Assembly: GCA_000310025.1 (NCBI GenBank)
Contig: FN649003.1
Coordinates: 585,629 to 599,492, forward strand
Length of the DNA stretch: 13,864 nt
Direction: 5' to 3'
Source of the DNA: Ectocarpus siliculosus
Taxonomy: Eukaryota > Sar > Phaeophyceae > Ectocarpales > Ectocarpaceae
Every line of letters begins with the position of its first letter. Positions within the stretch are counted from its first letter, which is position 1. The notes under the pieces were generated by a model, which did not search any database, was not told the DNA's origin, and saw only the letters and a list, made by a program, of their open reading frames with translations. The translations under genes were made by a program, and so were the position numbers. Below, piece after piece: positions 6,066 through 13,864 of this stretch.

Positions 6066-8581
6066 CTTAGTATTATTGTTATTGTTGTTTTGGCGTGTCG
6101 AGGGGATGGAAAAAAAAAAGGCGTTTGCACCGGCGCGCGCGAGCGGGGGACCGTTTCGCATGTACAGCACACCGGATGGCTCTTGGTGGGTATCGAAATG
6201 TAGGGATTTCATCCACACCTTAGCATGTGGTAATCTGCTCCAACGACGTGAACGTGTCGGTTCAAACGCCCATGTGTCTGGAAAATTCAAAGTCTCGACC
6301 AGTTTGCTTGGGCTACAGGTTGCCGGTAAGACTTGGCGGCAAAACAAGTCAGTGTTCTGCCATTTTCGGGGCTAAAAGCCCTTGACCTGGCGTTGCACGA
6401 TAGGGGGTAATATGTATCCCTTCGGTAAAGTCAGGCCAGCCGAGCGTCAAGGAGTGAAGTTGCGTGCGAGAGGGGGCTACGCATGTTCAAATACATCATG
6501 ACGGTTGCTGAGCGCTTCTATCCAGTACGCGCACCACAAAACATTAACGATTTACGGGAATGAGCTTAATCGGCTGAGCTTGGCCGTTCTTTCGGGATGA
6601 TAGCAGCAGCAGGTGCGACACAAGAGCTACTTGTAGGTGCACCCTGTTTGCTGGCGACGTTCACGACAAACGTGGATACTGTGGAGATCACCTCCACATA
6701 TCATAGGTACATACAATCTCCCAATGTCTGTCGAGGACGATTCACTCTTATCACAATACCACCCAAGACAACAACAACAACAAAAAAACAACATGGCCTA
6801 CTGTTGTACACACATCCGCTCATCCCCGATGTAGTTTCGCGACTTCCGCAACAGAGCTGTTCCGTGCAGTGTACCTGCATTCGCTCGATGTCTCTCTCCC
6901 GCGCCGCCGCCTCCTCCGCCTGCTCCTGGATGTGAGACGCCGCCTGAGCGCGCTCGTGCTCGACCACCCTGATCCTGGCCACAAACGCCTGCTCCGATGG
7001 CTCAACGATCGCCCGATGCCGTTGTTCTAGCACGTCAATCGTGTCTGGAGCGATCGTCAAACACGAGCGCAAAGACGTAACACGAGAGCGTAAGAACGAG
7101 ATCTCGCTCATGTAGCCAAAGTAGCGGTTGTCATCCGTGGGTGTCTGTGACAAGTTTTGCCAACACAAAAAAAACGGTGGTTTTGGAATCTTCTCGTCGA
7201 GATTTTACCGTACACATATCGAGACATTTCCGCACCCACTTGGTTGTGGAGCAATCGAGCCATGAAAGTCGGTCTGAGGAGGGGTGCCATCTCTCCGACT
7301 CTTACGGAATACCACGGTACGGTATACGGTACGGTACAGACAATCTTGGTTGTGGAGCAATCGAGCTACGAAAGTCGGTCTGAGGAGGGGTGCCATCTCT
7401 CGGCGTCTTGCGGTAATCGATGCTTGCGAGGCAACGCGAAGAGGCAGAGCACGTCCTTCGAATTGTGACACTCGCGTGTAAATCTTCATCGAGATATGTA
7501 GCCTCTATCAGATCAACAGAAGTCGCTGGGCGCAGCTAATAGAGACGACTTTCACGGGGCATACAACACAACCAGCCGGGCACCTTGTGTGTACCAAGAT
7601 CTTTGCATGTGTGTAGCAACTGCAGTTTGATCGACGAGGACCTACATGTTTGTTTACCATTGCCAAGTTGTTGTGCCATCAGCTCAAGCGGGTTGGCCCT
7701 CGGAGGCTGTCGATCCGAAGCACCATCTCGTTTGCACCCCCGCCGTTTTATTTCAACGAGCGCTTTGAACATTTGGTACTTCGTTTCAGATGAACTTGTA
7801 GTTAGTAGTGACGGAAATTCATGTCTTGATACGGAAGAGGAGGTTCGGATGAAGATCAGAGAGGGTCTTTATTACGTCGATGAAGACTATCACTCCCAGA
7901 ACCACACCGCCACACGCGTTTCAAAAATTCAAACAATAAACGCAAGTGTCAAGCCCCGATTTGTAGCTATAGTTATGTCCAAAATGACGCTCCCTTACGG
8001 GTTGACTGCCTTGGGAATTGGGCCGGCTGCTGGTGCCTTGTCTGTATGCCGCCGCATACCGGCACTAAATACTGCTGTACAGAGTATGTATGTGCAGCGG
8101 CAGCAGTATTGCCACTCAGCAGTACAAGTGGATATGAGACATACACATGCTATGTACACGGAGGCAGAGAGCTAGTCAACATCTTGAACCGCTGATTACC
8201 ACGTGACACAAGGCAAATCTCCAGGGGAAAATAAAACGACGCGAAAAAGCACAGGAAGTTGTCCTACGAGCTCGGACAGCACACCCTGCATGCCAGTTGG
8301 AAGTTGGTCGGAGTAACCCAGCAACAAGCAACGCTCGCTCGCGAAGTGCGGCAGCACTCGTTCACGCGCTCGCATATCGTCTGCTACACATATGAGTTCG
8401 CACCGCGGATCATGGCCCTTGCGTCCATCTCGCGGCGTTCACACTCCATCTCCATGGCAGCTTCCAGCTCTAACACCTCGCGGACGTCGTCCACGCCCGC
8501 CGTCCTGTCGTATATCTGCGGCATGTCGTTGTTGACGATATCCCTCATCTCCTCAAGCGTCCTCGTCGCCGTTGCCGCCAT
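5754..8581 (-). CDS. SPC24: Kinetochore protein Spc24 (NDC80 complex), complete, 3 exons
   Basis: Exons 8581-8404, 7044-6875 and 6065-5754 join in phases 1 and 0 into 219 residues, close to the size of animal Spc24 (about 197). Residues 1-59 start MAATATRTLEEMRDIV, similar in style to the animal MAAFRDIEEV start. Residues about 30-135 are charged and heptad-like, as expected for the coiled coil that pairs with Spc25. The C-terminal globular domain is diagnostic: LYTNITRIKWNYE (146-158) matches the LY..(I/V)(S/T)KI.WDYE pattern, and VVEGFQFD (185-192) followed by FEVANKLWDVID (199-210) matches the closing strand and helix. Spc24 with Spc25 links the Ndc80/Nuf2 arm to the inner kinetochore for microtubule attachment in mitosis. 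Neighbouring genes lie in tandem (DAGL) and divergent (desaturase). Confidence 0.87.
6066..6874 (-). other. SPC24 intron 2 (809 bases)
   Basis: Runs from gtacac to ctaag. It holds an A/CAA-rich run on the plus strand at about 6770-6790, a T/A-rich stretch beside the acceptor (6068-6095), and a small hairpin GGGCTAAAAGCCC at 6369-6381. No further exon or gene is supported. Confidence 0.65.
6875..7044 (-). other. SPC24: SPC24 exon 2 (coiled coil)
   Basis: Acceptor cgctccag|ACACG at 7045/7044 and donor ATGCAG|gtacac at 6875/6874; 170 bases encoding residues 60-116. The segment is rich in Glu, Arg, Gln and Ala (EHERAQAASHIQEQAEEAAA), typical of coiled coil. An alternative acceptor at about 7140 (tcacag|ACACCC) would extend the exon by 32 codons. 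It is out of phase with the preferred exon 1 donor and would need a weaker donor (TAT|gtgtag). Confidence 0.75.
7239..7295 (+). repeat. 57-base direct repeat, copy 1
   Basis: The block begins CTTGGTTGTGGAGCAATCGA and ends GGTGCCATCTCTC. It matches 7345-7401 with only two mismatches (a CAT/TAC change in the middle), and weaker similarity extends about 15 bases further. Confidence 0.9.
7345..7401 (+). repeat. 57-base direct repeat, copy 2
   Basis: Second copy of the block at 7239-7295, offset by 106 bases and with 55 of 57 bases identical. It sits inside SPC24 intron 1. Confidence 0.9.
8068..8110. repeat. Inverted repeat AATACTGCTG / CAGCAGTATT
   Basis: Arms at 8068-8077 and 8101-8110 are perfect 10-base reverse complements with a 23-base loop. 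GGCA-like bases outside both arms (8061-8064 and the TGCC at 8110-8113) extend the pairing imperfectly. The arm core TACTGCTGTA recurs at 9787-9796 and, reversed, at 3946-3955. Confidence 0.75.
8404..8581 (-). other. SPC24: SPC24 exon 1
   Basis: From ATG at 8581-8579 to the donor CGCG|gtgcga at 8404/8403; 178 bases, 59 codons plus one base. The frame is open further upstream, but this ATG, preceded by a purine-rich stretch (GAGAGAAAGGG), gives the family-like start and length. The helical content runs on smoothly into exon 2 (ARAMIR-D-TIDVLEQ), which supports the splice. Confidence 0.8.
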
Positions 8582-9153
8582 CCCTTTCTCTCTCTCTCTC
8601 TCGTACTCGTTCGTCCCCGTTTGCGTCTTATGGTTTCCAAAATCACGAGAGTCAACCGAGCTCTGTGGCTTCACAGTAGGTTCCGCCGAGAAGCGACTCA
8701 ATGTAACCACTCTCTGTCCCGGTCCTGCCTCTCTGTCCAACAGCACCAACACACCACGATGCACGAAACAGTCAAACGGCCGTTTGGCGGGGCTCCGCAG
8801 ATGACTTTTAACTTTTGGGTGAGTGTATTTTTGTTTTTACGCGCAAGAAAAGCACGCGTATTAAAAAACGACGATCGTGCTCTGGCCAATCATATCCAAG
8901 AGAATCAACCTCATGACGCGCGACGTGGTTTTTGAAGGCGTAATCATCATCACGTGCCCCACGGCAGCAGGAAGAGAGGGCCCTGAACATATTTGTACCC
9001 TGGCACCAGCGCACAAGCATACCACTCCACAAGCTTCAGCCACTGCAATCATCCACACAAGCTTTTGGTGCTGACTCAAAGAAGCTTGCAACCACACCAG
9101 GGACGTAACAAGGCTCAATCATTTCGGAGACGGAGGTAACGAGAACTACCACT
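8582..9153. promoter_or_regulatory. Divergent intergenic region between SPC24 and the desaturase gene
   Basis: These 572 bases separate the two start codons, which point away from each other, so the region should hold both promoters and 5' UTRs. Visible elements are a CT run at 8586-8602 (GA on the SPC24 strand, likely 5' UTR), a GGCCAATC (CCAAT-type) motif at 8884-8891 and a CACGTG E-box at 8951-8956. No TATA box is clear. The function of these short motifs is inferred only from general eukaryotic promoters. Confidence 0.5.
8951..8956. promoter_or_regulatory. CACGTG palindrome (possible E-box / G-box)
   Basis: A perfect CACGTG lies 198 bases upstream of the desaturase ATG in the divergent promoter and is followed by CCCCAC. 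bHLH and bZIP factors bind this core in animals and plants. A single six-base match is weak evidence. Confidence 0.25.
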
Positions 9154-9389
9154 ATGGCGTCGGACGCTTCTGACGTTTTGCTGGAGGGGAGGTCGCTGAC
9201 CCTGAACCCCTTCACGCTGATCAAGGACACCGTGGAGACGGTGGTTTACCACTGGAAGAACAAGTCCATCAACTGGCCCATGGCCATCTACATCACCCTC
9301 GTGCACATGGCGGCAGTATTAGGGTTCTGCACGATCCAGGACTGCAAGTGGCAGACCTGCCTGCTTGCGTTCGTCCTGTGGCCTATCAC
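9154..9389 (+). other. Desaturase exon 1
   Basis: ATG in context CCACTATGGCG, running to the donor ATCAC|gtgagt at 9389/9390; 236 bases encoding residues 1-78 plus two bases of Thr79. It holds the N-terminal cytosolic part and the first membrane segment (IYITLVHMAAVLGFC), then TCLLAFVLWPIT leading into the second. No earlier in-frame ATG fits better. Confidence 0.9.
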
Positions 9390-12300
9390 GTGAGTCTTAC
9401 CTGTCTCTCTCTCTCTCCTGTCTCTCCCCCGTCTTTCCCCGGCTGGCGTTGTCTCTCCCCCCGCCCGCTGGCGTATCGCTTGCATCACGTACGAGCTGCG
9501 ACCCTGCCCCATTTTGTGGTTGGTCGCAGCATCGCCCTATCCACGTGTAAACATCACATTTGTGTTCGTTCATTTTTCATTCTGCTGCGGCTGGGGGCGA
9601 AAAAACGGTCGGTTGGAGCGCCCACCGTTTATATGGGAAATAGAGAGGGCACAACGAGGCCTGGCGAACTAGCCTCGAGAAGGACACCCAACCAGAATGT
9701 TGACATATATCGATTCCAGCATCATACTCGTTCGTGCCGTGCGTGATGGCGGGTGCCGTGCATCTGTCGGGTACACCTACTATATATACTGCTGTATTGG
9801 GCAGCGCTTTTTTTCCTTCCAGGGTTGCCACGGGCTCGTCCTGTCAGAGGAGCGTCATCTTGTCATCATGCGATTATTTACACGGGTCGCTAACCCAGAC
9901 CGCTCAAAATCCAGAAGTTGTAGGCAAAAAAATGTTGTGTGAAGTCTTGGGCAAGGGTAGATAGAGGGTAGAGCGTGGATCGCGATGCAACGCACCGAAG
10001 GGCCGCGAGATGGACTCATACCAAAGCCAACCGGCCAAGTTTATCCGTCGACGGATTTTCCCAGTAGCCTCCTCCCCACTAGATGTTTTCCGCAGGTAGC
10101 CTGTCGTGTGCCCTCATATCTGTACACCTCTTCCGTGCATATCTAACCAAGCCTTGTTTCGCTAAAAGCCTGTTTGACTCAACTCTTTATCTTTGAGCAG
10201 CAAGCAGCCCAGAGCCAGCCAGCCTCCTTCCTACCCCATGGTGCGGTGCACGCACACACGCGCTGCTGTCCTGTCACATACTTCTCGCGTCTTGACGCGC
10301 ATCTACTTTCAGCCAGGCAGTAAGACTTGTCGGGGTGATGGCAACACCGAATTTCAAGTTTTGTGCTATCTGAATTAGACACAATGCAGTAGTACTTTTC
10401 TGCCGGGATACATAAATACATACCCCGTCAAGTTTTTGCTCGTGCTCGTGTTTGAATATCATGACGCTTCGTCAGATCGGGGCCCGACTCAGTTCTACAT
10501 CCCACAGTCAGTCTAGATGTTACACGAGCCTAACCGATGTTCCGAAGGCACCATTGGTTGGCAGCGGTGTCCTGTTGTATGCATAAAGACTAAATATTCG
10601 ACCAGTATGTGCTCGTCTTGCGGTTTCAAAAAACAGACATGAACGAAAGATTCCCCCAGCACATGTTTGGTCACACGCAGTCAAGATACCCGAAGTGTCT
10701 TGACAGCAGTCAGGCTACTAGTACGGGAGAGTAGCATATGTTTCGAGTCTTCTGGTGCATGGATGAGGGATGACGTCGTGTGACGTTTGCTGCTGCCAAT
10801 TTTGCGGCGCGACCAGATCTGTCAACACCCCCGTAGCCCTGTGATTTGTGATACCCTCAAGAACGTGGTGAACCGACGATGGTCCCGCATGGGAAAGGTG
10901 TGACATAAATTTAGCGAGAAAGCTATGAAATTCACCACACTATCTTTTATCCTAGACCCTTGGCTAAAGTAATCCTCCTTATAGAGATGGATTTTGCTGG
11001 TGTGTTGTGGTTTGAAGAAAACTAAATGAAGCTACAATGCCTGAAACAAGCATCCTTCCGTTCCCCGTCTCACGTCTCGCGCCGGCCCTCCCCTCCCACG
11101 ACGATCACAGCGGGCTCGGCATCACCGGCGGCGTCCACCGCCTGTGGGCGCACCGCTCCTACGACGCGCACTGGTCGGTGCGCGTGTTCATGATGCTCAT
11201 CAACTCGATGGCCAACCAGGGCTCCATCTACCACTGGTCGCGCGACCACCGCGTCCACCACAAGTACTCGGAGACGGACGCGGACCCACACAACGCGAAG
11301 CGCGGCTTCTTCTTCGCGCACATGGGCTGGCTCTACGTGAAGAAGCACCCGGAGGTGATCAAGGCCGGGCGCACGCTCAGCTACGCGGACCTCGAGGCCG
11401 ACCCCATCGTCATGTTCCAGGACAGCATGGACCCCTGGTTCGCCCTCTTCATGTGCTTCGTGCTACCCGCCATGGTGGCCAACCGCGGGTGGGGCGAGGA
11501 CTTCTGGCACGGGTTTTGGGTCGCGGGGGCGCTGCGGTACGTGATGGTTCTCCACTTCACGTGGTTCGTTAACTCCGCCGCGCACATGTTCGGAGACCAC
11601 CCGTACGACCACAAGTCGTGGCCCTCTGAGAACCCCTTCGTGTCCATCTGCGCCATCGGAGAGGGGTGGCACAACTGGTGAGCTTTTTTTTTTTATTATT
11701 TGGGGAACACAGCAAATCCCTCTCTTGCACGAACTTTTTCGATCATGAAAGAGTGCTTTCAAGACTAAATACCACAGGTAGTGTTGCTCTCCTTTATGCA
11801 TGGGCAGGTGGTTGCATTGTTTTCGTTGCGCGATAATTAAGTAGGCGTGTTCGTGCCAGGAATTTTGTTGGGTATCGCTATTGGGCCGATACTGCGACCT
11901 GGTTGAGTATCGCTGTTGGGCCGATGTAGCATGCATTTGCCGCCGTGTTTGTGGTTTCTTGTTCGCCCTGCCGACCTTGCTCGAGAATGGCTCTCTGTTC
12001 TTGGTGCGATTTTCCGCGAGGAAAGATCCTGGATCCATTCTGTGCGCCCTCTCGCGGCCTAGTGGTGCTTTGATGTGGCTATTCCACGTTTAGCACACTC
12101 ATGTAGGCGGAACGACCACGGGATGCGGGAAAAAAATCCCAATGCCACGCTCCGGCGTATGTTGTGGTTCTGATAACGATCCGGGGCGATTTCGATTTGT
12201 CCGCGAAACGGAAGGTATGATGACACCGCGGCAGACGGCAGACGCGTCCTGTTTCCCCCCTTCCCCTCGTGATTTCCAACCGTTACTAATTTCACCGCCT

Positions 12301-12546
12301 TTTTTCTTTCTGTCGTCCCTACAATGACATGCCAGGCACCACAAGTACCCCTTCGACTACGCCGCGTCGGAGTTCGGCGTGAGCACGCAGTTCAACCCCA
12401 CGAAGATGCTCATCGACGGTTTCGCAAAGATCGGGCTCGTGACCAACCGGAAGCGTGCCGTCGGGGCATGGTCCAAGCTCAAGGAGCGCCGTGACAACGA
12501 GGAGCGCAGCTCGGGGGGAGCCGCAGACAAGATCAAGTCGACATGA
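9154..12546 (+). CDS. Acyl-CoA Delta-9-type fatty acid desaturase, complete, 3 exons
   Basis: Exons 9154-9389, 11111-11677 and 12336-12546 join in phases 2 and 1 into 337 residues. The protein is a membrane di-iron desaturase of the SCD/OLE1/ADS family, which puts a cis double bond (usually Delta-9) into acyl-CoA at the endoplasmic reticulum using cytochrome b5 electrons. The histidine boxes are HRLWAH (88-93), HRVHH (125-129) and HNWHH (266-270), with NSAAH (233-237) as the further ligand site. As I recall mouse SCD1 numbering, all ten metal ligands are present at a constant offset of 32. Hydrophobic segments lie near residues 43-56, 66-84, 188-201 and 215-232. There is no fused cytochrome b5 domain, unlike yeast OLE1, so a separate b5 is expected. 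Family assignment is near certain. Exact substrate and double-bond position are not. Confidence 0.96.
9390..11110 (+). other. Desaturase intron 1 (1721 bases)
   Basis: The largest intron in the window, from gtgagt to tcacag. A CT-rich stretch (about 9403-9432) follows the donor. A TATATATACTGCTGTA block is at 9781-9796, and a pyrimidine-rich run precedes the acceptor (about 11060-11098). No embedded gene is supported. The open frames inside are short and without motifs. Confidence 0.75.
11111..11677 (+). other. Desaturase exon 2 (histidine boxes 1 and 2)
   Basis: Acceptor gatcacag|CGGGCTC at 11110/11111 and donor AACTG|gtgagc at 11677/11678; 567 bases encoding residues 80-267 plus parts of two split codons. 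GLGITGGVHRLWAHRSY, HWSRDHRVHHKYSETDADPH and RGFFFAHMGWL are classic family motifs. The upstream ATG at 11037 is in the same frame but lies in the intron. Confidence 0.95.
11678..12335 (+). other. Desaturase intron 2 (658 bases) with a 23-base tandem repeat
   Basis: Runs from gtgagc to gccag. A T-run follows the donor (11685-11694), a T/C-rich tract precedes the acceptor (about 12298-12320), and a 23-base repeat pair lies at 11868 and 11903. Open frames on either strand are not gene-like. Confidence 0.75.
11868..11925 (+). repeat. Two 23-base direct repeats (11868-11890 and 11903-11925)
   Basis: TTG(G/A)GTATCGCT(A/G)TTGGGCCGAT occurs twice with a period of 35 bases and two mismatches, inside desaturase intron 2. 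Confidence 0.85.
12336..12546 (+). other. Desaturase exon 3 (end of histidine box 3, C-terminus)
   Basis: Acceptor atgccag|GCACCAC at 12335/12336, stop TGA at 12544-12546; the first base completes Trp268 and 69 codons follow. HHKYPFDYAASEFG is the conserved end of box 3. The tail from about residue 303 is Lys/Arg/Glu-rich, ends DKIKST and probably lies in the cytosol. No HDEL/KDEL signal is present. Confidence 0.95.
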
Positions 12547-13864
12547 AAATAAATACGTAGGGAGGGGGGGGGGGGGGTCGATAGACTGGACCGGAAGATG
12601 GCCACGGTGGGGTTGATCATCTTGCCGGCACACAAAGACAGACAGACCCCATGAAAGGGTGAAGGGTTTGTCGTGAGCACGACGGCATCTGTAGGGTCCG
12701 AAGTTTTTTTTTTATGTTTGTTTCTCGGTGTTTGATGTGGTCTTTTCTTGTTTTGTTTGTTTCTGGAAAAAGACTGGGGGGGCGCTTTTTTACGGGAGGG
12801 ATCTCTCATCATACGCGTGTGGTGGATATCGACGTCAGGGAAAGAAAAAAATCATGTGGCCGGTCTGGTGCCGCAAAGATTCGTGTCCCGACGTGGATGA
12901 ATCGAGATGGCTTCGAAGGGAAGGGGGGGGAAGTTGAGATACCGGCTACGGGCTTCCCCATCTCTCCCTGTTCTCGTGTTTTTTCGCCATGCCTAGATTG
13001 AGGTCCTCAAGACTGGGGTGGAGGGGGGAAACGAATGAGATTCGTCTGTTTTGATGCGAATGCGTGTTTGTTAGATCTCAACAGAAACCTTTGGGAGGGG
13101 GGGGGAGGTACTAGACTGTTCGGTCGCGCTTTTTGGACGGTGTCTGAAGAGAAGAGTACGTGACTCGGGGGACGAAGCATTGTGGTTGTTTTATGGTGGT
13201 CTTGACTTGCGTGCGTTTAGTTTGGATGTGTCATCGGGACCGGCAACAGACGGGGCCCCGCTAAGTTTGTTGAATTGTTCTGTTTTAGGTTCGCTCAAGT
13301 TTAGTCTCGCAGCACACAAGCGCGCAGCCGAAAACGCGGACGTCAACAGCGCTCGCGGTACAGGTGGAAAAATTGTCTGATCATCGTACCGAGTACGCGG
13401 CAGATTGTTTCTTTGCTTTTTGTGTGTGTGAAATGTTTTGCAGAGGGACCAGCGGTGCCGCCCTGCTCAGGTATCCTTATCCTTAGCTTCTTTCGTGCCG
13501 TACGTACATAGCACACGATGTGACCCCATGTTGAGTGGAACGAATGGCACACGGGGCGGTGCGACGGGGATATGTACTGCTCGAGTACCATCTGTCGCCC
13601 CGCCCCCCGGATGGGTTTTGTGTCTCAGGGTGCATAAAGTGTGTTTGTTGAAGGCACTCCCTTTGGTGTTGTTAAAACATTCAGCTGCCCGTGCGTGCGC
13701 GAGGAAGACGTGGGCATTGGCTTTTTGGGCTTTTGATGAAGTTCTCCATCGAATCGAAAATCCTCGTCGCCTTTCTCATCGGTATTTCGGGCTGCTGAAC
13801 TGCTGAAGTAGTGTTGGTTGTCCTGGTGACGGCGGCTGTGTTGCTTCGCAAACAGTTGCTTCGC
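12547..13864. other. Desaturase 3' flank / probable 3' UTR; no gene seen
   Basis: It begins with an AATAAA at 12548-12553 only one base after the stop codon, then a G-run interrupted once by A (about 12559-12577). It continues with several T/TG-rich stretches (12703-12765) and further G-runs (12924-12931, 13095-13107). The open frames, for example at 13438-13806, show no domain, compositional signature or splice structure like the three real genes. Part of this region is probably the desaturase 3' UTR; its end cannot be placed. Confidence 0.55.
12548..12553 (+). terminator. AATAAA, possible polyadenylation signal
   Basis: A perfect hexamer starts one base after the TGA stop. If used, the 3' UTR would be unusually short. 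Because algal poly(A) signals are often degenerate, this may be chance. Confidence 0.2.

Larger units (their letters stand above)
7045..8403 (-). other. SPC24 intron 1 (1359 bases)
   Basis: Runs from gtgcga to ctccag. It contains a duplicated 57-base block (7239 and 7345), separated in part by GGTAC-type short repeats (about 7315-7338), and an inverted repeat with arms 8068-8077 and 8101-8110. A plus-strand open frame from 7585 to 8175 has no recognisable domain and lies wholly in the intron. I do not call it a gene. Confidence 0.65.

Noticed and set aside
5676-6203. A 175-residue plus-strand open frame opposite SPC24 exon 3
   Set aside because: It is the antisense shadow of a GC-rich exon. 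The minus-strand reading has clear Spc24 motifs and this one has none.
7239-7401. Possible CRISPR array
   Set aside because: Only two copies, 57 bases long, in an intron of a eukaryotic gene; no cas genes and no regular spacers.
7585-8175. A 196-residue plus-strand open frame in SPC24 intron 1
   Set aside because: No domain, helix pattern or codon bias seen. It overlaps the inverted repeat at 8068-8110. It could be a nested gene, but nothing supports it.
9312-9323. GCAGTATTAGGG shared between desaturase exon 1 and DAGL intron 2 (2210-2221)
   Set aside because: A 12-base match with no extended similarity; likely chance.
11463-12038. A 191-residue minus-strand open frame and other frames opposite desaturase exon 2
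   Set aside because: Antisense shadows of a strongly conserved exon.
13438-13806. A 122-residue plus-strand open frame near the right edge
   Set aside because: No recognisable motif, composition unlike the true exons, and no matching splice sites found.

Overview
The window looks like nuclear DNA of a GC-rich eukaryote with many introns. A stramenopile, most likely a brown alga, is my best guess. The grounds are long introns (212 to 1721 bases), short GC-rich exons, many homopolymer and CAG/GA tracts next to splice sites, and the mix of gene families. The lineage is inferred, not proven. No bacterial operon, CRISPR array, rRNA or tRNA gene was seen. I assembled three conserved protein-coding genes from exons whose splice phases all agree.

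Positions 1-4115, minus strand: the 5' part of an sn-1-specific diacylglycerol lipase (DAGL) gene. Six exons encode at least 361 residues, comprising the start, four membrane segments and the conserved DVVPSD region. The catalytic serine-hydrolase domain lies beyond the left edge. Its introns are full of CTG, CT and GACA-type microsatellites, and the largest intron carries small dispersed repeats.

Positions 4116-5753: about 1.6 kb with no convincing gene. It should hold the DAGL 5' flank and the SPC24 3' flank. Positions 5754-8581, minus strand: a complete three-exon gene for the kinetochore protein Spc24 (219 residues), an NDC80-complex subunit. Positions 8582-9153: a 572-base divergent intergenic region serving both SPC24 and the next gene.

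Positions 9154-12546, plus strand: a complete three-exon gene for a membrane acyl-CoA Delta-9-type desaturase (337 residues). All three histidine boxes and the other expected metal ligands are present. Positions 12547-13864: 3' flank with poly-G and T-rich tracts and no supportable gene.

Two of the three genes are lipid enzymes. DAGL makes 2-monoacylglycerol from diacylglycerol, and the desaturase makes monounsaturated acyl-CoA. The third acts in chromosome segregation. I see no firm evidence that they form a functional cluster, and no clearly new biological system. The most interesting points are an animal-like DAGL N-terminus in an apparent alga, a divergent Spc24 that only appears after splice reconstruction, and the microsatellites that serve as splice-acceptor tracts and reach into coding sequence.
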